Below, in pieces: positions 47,362 through 57,488 of a stretch of DNA of 64,000 nt. Below the pieces are notes generated by a model that was not told the DNA's origin, made no database searches, and saw nothing but the letters and a program-made list of their open reading frames with translations. Each line of letters opens with the position of its first letter. The stretch's first letter is position 1. The translations under genes and the position numbers were made by a program. This DNA is from Neocallimastix lanati (nom. inval.). Its lineage: Eukaryota > Neocallimastigomycota > Neocallimastigomycetes > Neocallimastigales > Neocallimastigaceae. The stretch lies in contig JACVTC010000051.1 in assembly GCA_016946835.1 (NCBI GenBank), positions 1,050,101 through 1,114,100 on the forward strand, read 5' to 3'.

Positions 47362-48810
47362 ATGGAAGGAAATCTAAAAATTGATATAAGTGAAACAAAT
47401 CGAGGAAAAGAGCAAATAATTATAGATCGAAAATTTAAATATAATTTTTCAAAATTAAAAAAAGATAATACAAAAATATATAGATGTACAGAATATAAAA
47501 CATTAAATAAATATAAGTCTTTTATTATTTTAAATGATAATAAAGAGGTTTTAAATTATGATTCTTCACATAATCATCCTGGTAATGAAATTAATGCATC
47601 CAAATCATTAATAAAACATAAAATTAAAGATTAAATAAAAAAAAGTTTGATTCCTTCTGATATAAAATCGAAACGTATATTTGATAAAATTTCTCAAGAA
47701 ATAGTATATATATGCCCTGAATATAAAACAATTAAAACCCAAATAACAAGATATAAAAATAAACAATTATTTCCTAATGTAAAAACATTTGATGAAGTTC
47801 CTAATGAATCTGAATATTATAAAACAATAATAGGTGAATACTTTATGATATTCAAAAATTCTAATATAATAATTTTTCAATCACCATTCCAAGCAAAATT
47901 ATTTATGGAGAATAAACATATATTTGCTGATGGTACATTTTTAATAGCTCCAACTAATAGTTATCAAGTATTCATTACCAGAACTTATGTTACAGAATTA
48001 AATTGTTTTTACACTACTTCCATGTCAATATTAAAAAACAAAGAACAAACAACTTACGAAATATTATTTAATGAAATATAAAAAAATATAATTAAATATA
48101 ATGCAAATATTAATTTCTCAGAAAAAATTTTTCATTGTGATTTTGAAAAAGGAATATCTAATGCAGTGGAAAATATTTTTCCCAATATAAATATTAAATA
48201 TTGTTTTTGGCATTATAAAAGATTATTAATGACAAAAAAAAATAAATTATGTTACAAGGAAGTGAAAGATCATAATATTTTAAATACTTAATATAAAGCG
48301 ATTTCTAATTTATGTTTTATTAATATTGAATACATACCTGATATTTTTAATAAAATTAAAAATACATGCAAGAGATATGAATCTACCTGTTCCCAATTTT
48401 TGAATTTTTTAGATTATTTTGAGAAAACATTTCTAAATATCTATAATATAAAATATTGGAATTATTACAATAATATAGACCACATAACAAATAATGCTTC
48501 AGAATCTTATAACAGTTATTTAAAAAATTTATTTGTAAAAAAGCCTTCATTTTATAAATTAATATATACAATACAATTTGAAGAATCCAAATCTTACTAT
48601 GATTACCATATGAGAATTAAAGGAATTTGGAGAAAAAAGAGCAGAATATCAGAAAGGGTCGATGACATTAATATTTTAGTTGAATATTATAAAAATATGG
48701 AAGCCGAATTAAAAAATATTGGATGTAGTAAAAATGATATCATCGAAAATTGGTTTAATTGTTTAATTAGATTGAATAATGAAATCATTAATTTTAATAA
48801 AACAAAATAA
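47362..48810 (+). pseudogene. MULE transposase, interrupted by three in-frame TAA codons
   Basis: A single reading frame runs from ATG 47362 to TAA 48808-48810, broken only by TAA at 47632-47634, 48079-48081 and 48289-48291; no frameshift is needed. The N-terminal part is a FLYWCH/FAR1-like DNA-binding region (TKIYRC, then SSHNHPG), in which a second Cys expected in such modules is not evident. The catalytic core follows the MULE order: FADGTF (first Asp), FHCDFEKG (second Asp), YCFWHYKR (C-x2-H), and TNNASESYNSYLK (catalytic Glu). The C-terminus is a helical region. All catalytic residues survive, so the copy died recently, or is read through. Host genes here use TAA as a true stop, so reassignment is unlikely. 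Confidence 0.82.
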
Positions 48811-49534
48811 AAATAATTATTAAAATCCTTTCAAAATCATAATTACAATTAATTGATAATTAAATTTTTTTATTTAATAAGAAATATTTATTGATAGGGT
48901 TAGCTTAAAAATATTAAAAAAAATTTTTTTTATAAATTTATTTTAAATATTTTTTACTTTATTAAATATTATTAAAATTAAAAGATGTCTTTATTATTAT
49001 ATATTAGTATTATAAAATATTAAAAATATGAAAGTATTGCATTTCGCATTATTTTTATTTTATATTGTAGTGAATTAATAAATAAATAAAATATTTTTAT
49101 TAATATATTTTTTAAAAATATATTTAATGTATATTTCATATTTTTAATAAATATTCAAATATACATTTTAAATATATATAATGATATTTATGTACTGTAA
49201 TACTTATAAAAGAAAATAATTAATATTTTAAATTATTTCTATCAGGCTTTCTAAAAAAACTTTACTATTTGTAAAAATAGTAAAGCTCTTTTTGTTAGTT
49301 TATTAGATTTGTATAATATAAATATCTAAAATAATTTATTATTTAATAGAAATTTTCAAATAATCTTTCCTTATCAAGTTAAATATAATGCTCCTGAGTA
49401 AAAAAGATTTTCGTATTATATAAAATTTATTTAAAATATTAGATAAAAAAATATTAAAAAGGAAATAAGAATTTTAAAAAGAATATTTAAAAATAAAATG
49501 AAAAAAATATAGAATGTAATAATATAGAAGTACA

Positions 49535-50455
49535 AGTATATAAAATAAAATAAAATAAAATAAATAGTTGAAATATAAATATGAAGTACAGAATGAATAA
49601 AATAAAATAATAGTTGAAATATAAATATGAAGTACAGAATGAATAAAATAAAATAAAATAATAGTTGAAATATAAATATGAAGTACAGAATAAATAAAAT
49701 AAAATAAATAGTTGAAATATAAATATGAAATACAGAATGAATAAAATAAAATAAAATAAATAGTTGAAATATAAATATGAAGTACAGATTGAATAAAATA
49801 AAATAAAATAAAATAAAATAAATAGTTGAAATATAAATATGAAGTACAGATTGAATAAAATAAAATAAAATAAAATAAAATAAAATAAAATAAAATAAAA
49901 TAAAATAAATAGTTGAAATATAAATATGAAGTACAGATTGAATAAAATAAAATAAAATAAAATAAAATAAAATAAATAGTTGAAATATAAATATGAAGTA
50001 CAGATTGAATAAAATAAAATAAAATAAAATAAAATAAAATAAATAGTTGAAATATAAATATGAAGTACAGATTGAATAAAATAAAATAAAATAAATATGA
50101 AATATAATAAAATAAAATAAATATTTGAATTATAATAAAAATACAAGTACTAATAAAATAAAATAAATAAAATAAATATTTGAATTATAATAAAAATACA
50201 AGTACTAATAAAATAAAATAAATAAAATAAATATTTGAATTATAATAAAAATACAAGTACTAATAAAATAAAATAAATAAAATAAATATTTGAATTATAA
50301 TAAAAATACAAGTACTAATAAAATAAAATAAATAAAATAAATATTCGAATTATAATAGAAATACAAGTACTAATAAAATAAAATAAATAAAATAAATATG
50401 TGAATTATAATAAATTGCAAGTATCAATCGAAATAAAATAAAATAATATAAAATA
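49535..50455. repeat. Minisatellite inside the MULE
   Basis: About ten units of roughly 45-75 bp consisting of ATAGTTGAAATATAAATATG, AAGTACAGATTG and variable AAAAT pentamers, followed by about six units of a different type (AAATATTTGAATTATAATAA with ATACAAGTACTAAT). Homologous units occur at 3690-3990 and 5694-6126. The open frame across the minus strand is translated repeat. Confidence 0.9.
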
Positions 50456-51136
50456 AATAAATATGCAGTGAAATAATAATATATAATATGATAAAATAAA
50501 ATAAATAAGATATTGATATGAAATTAATATAAAAACTGAATTTAGCAACAAATAAATTATATAATAAAGTAAATGATATAGCATATTCATATATATTAAC
50601 ATGAATTTTATTATAATTTTACAATATTTTAAATTAATGTAAATTATTATATTTCCATATAATAAACAAACTTTATAATTAAAAAATAGTATAAAAAAAA
50701 AAATATTATTAAATATTATTATTAAATAATTAAATGAATAAATTAATAAATAAATAAAAATTTTCAGAATATGGCGAATGTAAGTCATCATTTATTTTGA
50801 AACATATCACATTTTAAATATTTTTAATAATTATTTTTTCAAGGAAATTATATGTGCCATTTTATTTTAATGTTTTAAATATTATATTCATAAATAAAAA
50901 TTTATAAAAAATAATATAAGCCACTTTACAAAATGAAAATTTATGTAAAAATATTAAAGCCACATTCCAAAACGCACCACCCTCATCAAAAACAATTTAA
51001 GTCACCCTTACATCGATACATCGACGGTTTATTTAATTAAGCCTCAATTTATATAAAGTCACATTCTGAATTACAATGCTAATTATTTATATTTTAATGC
51101 TAATTTATAAAAATTTATAAATTAGTAAAAATAAAA

Positions 51137-51218
51137 CGTCAGCTGCAGGATTTGAACCTGCGCAGGCAGAACCTATTTGATTTCGAGTCAAACTCCTTAA
51201 CCACTCGGACAAACTGAC
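51137..51218 (-). tRNA. tRNA-Ser (anticodon CGA)
   Basis: The minus strand folds as a class II tRNA of 82 nt, without intron. The acceptor stem GTCAGTT pairs with AGCTGAC (one G-T wobble), discriminator G. The D arm TCCGAGTGGTTAAGGA is the A-box type typical of Ser/Leu tRNAs. The anticodon loop is CTCGAAA with anticodon CGA. A long variable arm follows, and the T arm is GCAGG-TTCAAAT-CCTGC. A T-rich Pol III terminator follows the 3' end (forward 51126-51136). Discriminator G and the variable arm suit serine. The two LTR retrotransposons begin 12-16 bp upstream of its 5' end. Confidence 0.96.
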
Positions 51219-51233
51219 TTTACTGGAAAACGA

Positions 51234-51894
51234 TGATACGATACCACTATAAAAATAAGATTTAGGTAAGAAATTTAGGTTAGAAATATTGTATAAATAT
51301 TATTGGTTATAATAATTAAAATAATTTATATATAGTTAATTCAAATAATTATTTTTAAAAGCATGGTTAATTCTTTTATCATAATTAAAATAGATAAATT
51401 ATATTAATAATGATTCTATTATTATGATAATAAATTAATTCATCATTATTATTAATAAGTTTTATTTTATATTTTAAATATTATTTTGAGAATTATATAG
51501 TTTTAGGAATTATATTATAAATATTGATAATTATATTTTATTCAGGAAATATATTTTAAATATTAATAGTTAAATATATTTAATAATGAAATTGTATTAT
51601 TTTTAAATAAAGTTATTAGGAAATTAATAGTTAAAGAGATATGTTTAATAAAAATATAATATTAATTAATTATTTTAACAATTATATAAAATTAAGAGAA
51701 TGTAATAATAAATTATTATGTATGTAAAAATAAAGTTATAAAAATAAATAAAGAACAAAATATTATTATAAAACATTATTATTATAAATTATTTTCTTAT
51801 ATTTATTAGAATATATTATTGTGTCATAATTCCCTAGAGAAACGACCAAATAAATAAATAACTAGATATGGAATATTTTAAATGTTCTGTATCA
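51234..51894 (+). repeat. 5' LTR of element 1
   Basis: 661 bp, starts TGATACGATACC and ends TTCTGTATCA. It contains CTAGAGAAACG (51834-51844), perfectly complementary to CGTTTCTCTAG just downstream of the LTR. Confidence 0.95.
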
Positions 51895-51898
51895 AAAA

Positions 51899-51914
51899 TG
51901 GTGGAGAATCCGGG
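51899..51914 (+). promoter_or_regulatory. Primer-binding site of element 1
   Basis: TGGTGGAGAATCCGGG starts five bases after the 5' LTR. TGG is the complement of a tRNA CCA end, and the following bases would match a tRNA beginning GGAGAAT. It resembles the element 2 site (TGGTGGAGATATCGGGG). It is not complementary to the local tRNA-Ser. Primer tRNA not identified. Confidence 0.7.
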
Positions 51915-52198
51915 CGTTTCTCTAGCATGATAATATGAAAATAATAAAAATTTGAAAATATAATAATAATAATGATAATAATAATAATAATAATACAAAA
52001 AAAAATATCGTGTAATAAAATAATAGTTTATTTTAACACGTAAAGATAATATTAATAGGTTTTAATGACACATAATAAAATAATAGTTTAAAATAGTAAA
52101 TAATAAAATAATAGTTATTTAAAATGTTATAATAATATATATTATTTAAAATAACGCGTAATAGAAATAAATATAAACAAAAAAAAAAGAAAAAATTT

Positions 52199-52252
<54 letters not shown>

Positions 52253-52258
52253 ATCAAA

Positions 52259-53914
52259 ATGAATGTTCAAGGCTTAATAAAAGAACTACCTTTATTAGTC
52301 AATTATGGAAGGGATATTGATGGATGGATTAAGGACTTTGAGGAAGTTATGGAATTATGGGAGATTTACACATTGAGGCAACAATACTTTTGGATAATTA
52401 AATGTGTAAATCAAGACATAAATATAGAAATTAAAATATTAAAAGAAAAGTATAAAAGAAATGAATATCCAACATTAAAAGAAATACAATATGTCATTGA
52501 AAAATATTTAAATATTACTCAAAGTGAAAAATGCTGGACTTTAAAGACCATAAAAGTTCCAAATGATACAAAAATTTCAATTTTTAATGTAACTTATAGA
52601 AGACTATTAAAGAATTTGGAGTGCGACTTTAGGAAATTAGTGACAATTGAAGATTATTTAAATTCAATAAAAGTTAGACGTTTCCCATATCAACAAGTAA
52701 TTATAAAAGGATGCAAAACTATAGAAGATGCTATGAAAACTGCTTCTCTCGCTGAAAGAATAGAAAATGAATTAATAGAATCTAATAAGGAAGAAAGAGA
52801 AAGCTTTAATAACCATAAAATAACTTATAATAGGAGAAACAATAGGACTGACCCTTATAACACGCATTTTAGAGAATATGGATTAATAAATGAAAATATT
52901 AATAAAAATTTTAAGAAATTTAATTTTAATTATTACAATAATTATAATAATAAATTAAAAACTAATAATTATTATAATAAAATAAATAATTTTACGCCTA
53001 GACAAAACAAAATGAATTATTATAAAAGAAATTATAATATTGAACAAAATAAAAATTTTAATTATTTTGATTCGGATTATACTAATGTTGAATGTGGCAA
53101 TTCAAATTTTAATGGTAAAGAAAATTACTTAAAATCTATGAATAATTCTAATTGTAATTCTTGCATGAATGTTAATTCAATAAATAATTATTATATTAAT
53201 AAAGAAAATTTGAATTCATATTATTATTATGGTAATATTAATAGTTCTTCAAAAGGTATTTATAAAGAAATAATAAATAGTAATTATGATCATAATATTA
53301 ATAGTAAAGATACTTGCACTATTGAAGAAAATTATAATTTAAATTCCGTGGATGAAAATGTTAATGTTAAGGGCGAATCAGGAAATAAACACGTAAATAA
53401 TGATAATGATAGAATTCAAACTAAAATCACAACTTATAATGATAATATGGATAAACAAATTATTGAAGAAAATATAGAAGGTAATATGGTAATTAATAAA
53501 TTGAGTGATACTATTCTCGAAGGTAACGTATATAATCCATCACATAAACTAATTCCAGTAGAAAAGAAAAACGAAAACATATTATTATGTAAAGAGGAAA
53601 GTAAATTATTAGAAAGTAAACCTATTGATAAATTGAAAATAAATAAAATTAAGATGGAAGGAAATAATTTAAATATTTATAATGAAATGATAAATAAAAT
53701 TAAAATAAATTCTGATAATAAAATAATAATAAAAAAATTACCTACTGTAGAAAATTCCAACCAAAATAATGGTAATAGCAAAAATAATTCAAAAAGAAAA
53801 TTTAAAATTAAATTTAATTATAAAAATACAATTATTAAAAAGTATAATAATAATAGGAAAGATACAAAGTGTATTATCAGGAATTACAAATATAAAAGAA
53901 AAAGAAAAACATAG
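52259..53914 (+). CDS. Gag-like protein of element 1
   Basis: 551 residues, ATG directly after a 43-base poly(A) tract, stop TAG. Residues 1-185 look like a retrotransposon capsid region: YGRDIDGWIKDFEEVMELW, YFWIIKCVNQDINIEIK, EIQYVIEKYLNI, then LKNLECDFRKLV and a region ending TASLAERIENELIE, where capsid regions commonly end AE. The remaining two thirds are Asn/Tyr-rich and disordered, with a very basic C-terminus (KIKFNYKNTIIKKYNNNRK, then YKRKRK) that could replace the usual nucleocapsid. No CCHC zinc knuckle is visible. Intact and uninterrupted, which together with near-identical LTRs suggests recent function. The gag assignment rests on position and capsid-like pattern, not on a strong family motif. 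Confidence 0.75.
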   Translation: MNVQGLIKELPLLVNYGRDIDGWIKDFEEVMELWEIYTLRQQYFWIIKCVNQDINIEIKILKEKYKRNEYPTLKEIQYVIEKYLNITQSEKCWTLKTIKVPNDTKISIFNVTYRRLLKNLECDFRKLVTIEDYLNSIKVRRFPYQQVIIKGCKTIEDAMKTASLAERIENELIESNKEERESFNNHKITYNRRNNRTDPYNTHFREYGLINENINKNFKKFNFNYYNNYNNKLKTNNYYNKINNFTPRQNKMNYYKRNYNIEQNKNFNYFDSDYTNVECGNSNFNGKENYLKSMNNSNCNSCMNVNSINNYYINKENLNSYYYYGNINSSSKGIYKEIINSNYDHNINSKDTCTIEENYNLNSVDENVNVKGESGNKHVNNDNDRIQTKITTYNDNMDKQIIEENIEGNMVINKLSDTILEGNVYNPSHKLIPVEKKNENILLCKEESKLLESKPIDKLKINKIKMEGNNLNIYNEMINKIKINSDNKIIIKKLPTVENSNQNNGNSKNNSKRKFKIKFNYKNTIIKKYNNNRKDTKCIIRNYKYKRKRKT

Positions 53915-54171
53915 TTTGAATATAATTCAATTAAATTTTCAAAATTCAAAATTCAAAAATTCAAAATTTAAATTATTAAATTTCAAATTTCAAATTTCAA
54001 ATTTCAAATTTCTATAAAAAAAAAAAAAAAAAAAAAATTTATACATAATATTTTTATGTTTTTACTTTTTTAACAAAATATATATAAAAATTTAATTATT
54101 AAATAATTAAAAAAAAAAAAAAAAAAAAAAAAAATTTTTTTTTTTCGCCTGACTTCAAGGGACGAAGTCTT

Positions 54172-54190
54172 ATTTAAAGTGGGGGAATCT
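54172..54190 (+). promoter_or_regulatory. Polypurine tract of element 1
   Basis: AAAGTGGGGGAATCT directly precedes the 3' LTR and would prime plus-strand DNA. A GACTTC...GAAGTC hairpin lies just upstream (54151-54169). Element 2 has GCGGGGGCATCG at the same position. Confidence 0.75.
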
Positions 54191-54848
54191 TGATACGATA
54201 CCACTATAAAAATAAGATTTAGGTAAGAAATTTAGGTTAGAAATATTGTATAAATATTATTGGTTATAATAATTAAAATAATTTATATATAGTTAATTCA
54301 AATAATTATTTTTAAAAGCATGGTTAATTCTTTTATCATAATTAAAATAGATAAATTATATTAATAATGATTCTATTATTATGATAATAAATTAATTCAT
54401 CATTATTATTAATAAGTTTTATTTTATATTTTAAATATTATTTTGAGAATTATATAGTTTTAGGAATTATATTATAAATATTGATAATTATATTTTATTC
54501 AGGAAATATATTTTAAATATTAATAGTTAAATATATTTAATAATGAAATTGTATTTTTAAATAAAGTTATTAGGAAATTAATAGTTAAAGAGATATGTTT
54601 AATAAAAATATAATATTAATTAATTATTTTAACAATTATATAAAATTAAGAGAATGTAATAATAAATTATTATGTATGTAAAAATAAAATTATAAAAATA
54701 AATAAAGAACAAAATATTATTATAAAACATTATTATTATAAATTATTTTCTTATATTTATTAGAATATATTATTGTGTCATAATTCCCTAGAGAAACGAC
54801 CAAATAAATAAATAACTAGATATGGAATATTTTAAATGTTCTGTATCA
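54191..54848 (+). repeat. 3' LTR of element 1
   Basis: 658 bp, matching the 5' LTR except for a 3-bp indel and one base. It is followed by ACGA and then directly by the 5' LTR of element 2. Confidence 0.95.
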
Positions 54849-54852
54849 ACGA

Positions 54853-55913
54853 TGATAAAGAATGAAGTAATAAATTGATTCTTATTAAAAACCTTTTAAT
54901 ATAGTCAATGTGATTTTTAAAATATTAATAAATTTATGTATTCTTTACATTAATAATTTTACTATATTATTTGATCTGAAAATTTAAGTTTATACATAAA
55001 ATTTAATTTAAATTTATGTTCATTCCTTATAAAGGTAAATTAAATTTATGAGAGTTTAGCAATAACATAGTACTAATTACTTTTAGTATTATTTTTCTAA
55101 ATAAGGAATAATTCCTGTATATAAACAACTTAAATAACTTTATCAATATTTCTGTCTTTCGAATTAAGAAATAATTGAAATGAAAGAAATAAATAAAATA
55201 AAATTTTCTGTATTTAAAATTGTAAAAGATTTTTCATATATTAATAAATGTATTTTATTTTCTATTATGTCATTCAAATTAATATATAAGATTACATATT
55301 AAATTAGTATCAAAATTAAGTTAAAGTATTCAATTTTATTGTAATACTGCTTTTCTTTTTTTTTTGTTTAATTCTTATCTATAATGCATCTTTTATATTA
55401 TAGATTTATTTTGGTTAATTTGAATATTAGGAAATAATAAAATTTCTATTTATTACAATAAGGAAATAATCAATAAGATTTAAAAATCTATTGTTTTTCC
55501 ATCTCTTCAACTACTTCCAGAGGCTTTGCTACTTTTATATCTTCAAAAAGATATAAATTGACTACCTTGGAACCCCTTTTTAGGGGAGAGAAAAAAAAAG
55601 AAAAAAAAAAAAGAAAATAAAAATAGAAATAATAAAAATAAATAAATAAAAAAAAATAAATAAATAAAAAAAAAATAAATAAAAATAAAATAAAAATAAT
55701 AATAAAAATAAAATAAAAATAAAATAAATAAATAAAAATAATAATAAAAATAAAATAAAAATAAAATAAATAAATAAAAATAATAATAAAAATAAAATAA
55801 AAATTAAAATAAAAATATAATAAATAAATAAAAATTATTGTGAAAGAATAAAATTTTTTTTTGTGTTTTAATATTATATAATTTTTTTTTTTTGAATTCC
55901 TCGAACCATAACA
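54853..55913 (+). repeat. 5' LTR of element 2
   Basis: 1061 bp, begins TGATAAAGAATG and ends CGAACCATAACA. It contains a long A/T-rich (AAAAT/AAAT)n block at 55590-55850 whose length differs from the 3' LTR. Confidence 0.95.
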
Positions 55914-55920
55914 TAAAGTT

Positions 55921-55942
55921 TGGTGGAGATATCGGGGATTTC
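55921..55942 (+). promoter_or_regulatory. Primer-binding site of element 2
   Basis: Begins TGGTGGAGATATCGGGG eight bases after the LTR and continues GATTTC, which would extend pairing into the T loop of a tRNA whose 5' end is GGAGATA. Closely similar to the element 1 site. Confidence 0.72.
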
Positions 55943-56924
55943 AAAATTAAAAACTAATATTAAAACATACACAATAATTTTATTTAATTAAATAAAAAAA
56001 AAAAAAAAAAAAATTTTTTTTACAATAATATAGAAATATAATATATACATAAATAAATATTAATAATTTAAAGTAGCACCTACGTCCTTACTATATTAGT
56101 TGGATAAATAATTTCATTCAACAAAGTTGTTATATTTCTGTTTGTGCAAGAGAAACAGTGTGATATAAAACTTTGAAATATTTATTCCTGTCAAGTACTA
56201 ATTAGTAAGAATAATAATTTAATTATATTATACATTTATTCATTAATATAAGAATACTTTTATACAATTTATAACTTATTGTAATCGGAGGCTGTTGGAT
56301 GAAAAACTCCTTATCTTAAGGCTTTGTTACAATTAAGTGTATATAGTAATTCGTATTTATATTATCGACTAAATTATATTATAATTGAAATTATAAATTC
56401 AAATTTATAAATATATACATATATATAGTATCTATATATTGATACCAAGACTGTTGATATATATAGATATAAAAATTAGACGTTTATATTAGAGAATAGG
56501 AGAAGGATTGCTTTACACATAGGGAGGTAGTAGAGCATTATTGAATAAGGTTTAGTGATACAAGTGATAACAGAATAGAAAAAGTGGTAAGGTCCCGTGT
56601 TCGTACAGGCACACACTACTCTGTTATATTCACTATTCTGACGGTTCAATAGTGGAGGTCGAACGGCCCTGTAAAGAATCTGCGGATCCGAAAATAATAT
56701 AAAGCTAATAATATATATATAAGAAATATTTATAAATTTTCCATATTAATTTTTTTTAATTTAGCAATTAATTTATTCCGTGCTACATATAAGAAATTCT
56801 AGTGTACTGAATTCCAAAAAAAAAAAAAAAAAAAAAAATTTTTGTTTACTGTTCTTACTCTGTGGTTAAGTGAAATTGAGCCAAAGAAGAAGGACTACTA
56901 TATTTTTTTTACTACCTGTTTGAT

Positions 56925-57133
56925 TTGGTTGTCGAGGTGTATCTTGAACCAAATAATTATCATTATAAGTGGTCGAAGTGTCATTCGAGCTTATAACCTT
57001 AATATAATTATATCTTCTATTGGTGATCGAAAGGTATTCGAACCAATAATATAAAATTTCCTTAGGTGGTCGAGTGTTATTCGAACCTAAAAATATATTT
57101 CTTGTAGGTGGTCGAAGTGTATTTCGAACCTCA
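56925..57133 (+). repeat. Array of five co-varying hairpins in the element 2 leader
   Basis: Five 28-30-nt units start at about 56925, 56966, 57019, 57062 and 57105. Each has a conserved inner stem TCGAA/TTCGA (one copy TCGAG/CTTGA), a GTGT-type loop, and an outer stem whose bases change while pairing is kept: TTGGT/ACCAA, TAAG/CTTA, ATTGGT/ACCAAT, TTAGGT/ACCTAA, AGGT/ACCT. Compensatory change suggests a selected RNA structure, plausibly a packaging or dimerisation signal. Shortly downstream, a 24-bp sequence (ATCTCTGAAG...GTAAACTTA) is directly repeated at 57290-57313 and 57331-57354. Confidence 0.75.
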
Positions 57134-57488
57134 TATAAATAACTATAAAGATATAATTTAATAAACAATAATTATAAAATATTTTAATCTTGGATATCAA
57201 AATAAAACAAAACAAAACAAAAAAAAAACAAAAAAAAAACAAAAAAAAAAAAAAAAAACAAAAAAAAAAATTTTTACTTATTTTTTTTTATCTCTGAAGT
57301 GTTTGTAAACTTACCATTTTTTTTTTTCTAATCTCTGAAGTGTTTGTAAACTTATAAATTCTAATACTATATTATATATATTTATAACATACTCACACAC
57401 ACATAAAAAAAAAAAAAAAAAAAAAAAATATTTTATTTTTATTTTGAATATTTTACCTATATTACTGTATAATTTCTACTCAAGAAAT

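Larger units (their letters stand above)
46649..50984 (+). mobile_element. Mutator-like (MULE) DNA transposon with 9-bp target duplication
   Basis: Outer limits are set by a perfect 9-bp direct repeat ATCAAAAAC (46640-46648 and 50985-50993), the usual MULE duplication length. The element begins GGGAGAGCGCGTTTCGGAA; the right end read inward begins GAGGGTGGTGCGTTTTGGAA, an imperfect terminal inverted repeat. Secondary AAGCCAC motifs lie just inside both ends. The left arm is A/T-rich, the transposase pseudogene lies at 47362-48810, and the right arm contains a large AAAAT minisatellite. A hairpin (CTTTACTATTT, loop GTAA, AAATAGTAAAG) lies at 49260-49285 downstream of the transposase and could be a 3'-end structure. 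Ends and minisatellite are shared with the short element at 3349-4078, which it may once have mobilised. Confidence 0.8.
51234..54848 (+). mobile_element. LTR retrotransposon 1: gag-only, non-autonomous
   Basis: Two nearly identical LTRs, TGATACG...GTATCA, at 51234-51894 and 54191-54848; by eye they differ by one 3-bp indel and one substitution, so insertion is recent. Flanked on both sides by ACGA (51230-51233 and 54849-54852). Internal parts: primer-binding site from 51899, a leader, one 551-codon gag-like frame, and a polypurine tract ending at 54190. There is no protease, RT, RNase H or integrase: only about 275 bp lie between the frame and the 3' LTR. The element must depend on proteins supplied in trans; the neighbouring element 2, with similar priming signals and the same target, is the obvious candidate (inference). 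The layout resembles TR-GAG elements described in plants. Confidence 0.92.

Noticed and set aside
47362-48810. TAA reassigned as a sense codon, to explain the MULE transposase
   Set aside because: Conserved host genes here (delta-COP, MetAP2, VIP1, DPM2) end in TAA at the expected C-terminus, and no conserved gene needs an internal TAA.
49487-50146. Long Phe/Ile/Leu/Tyr frame on the minus strand, and the similar one at 3675-4034
   Set aside because: Translated AAAAT minisatellite: repeat units of five bases without stops in one direction, no protein-like composition.
56866-57168. Minus-strand 100-codon frame in the element 2 leader
   Set aside because: It overlaps the co-varying hairpin array, has no recognisable motif and runs against the element; the RNA-structure explanation fits better.
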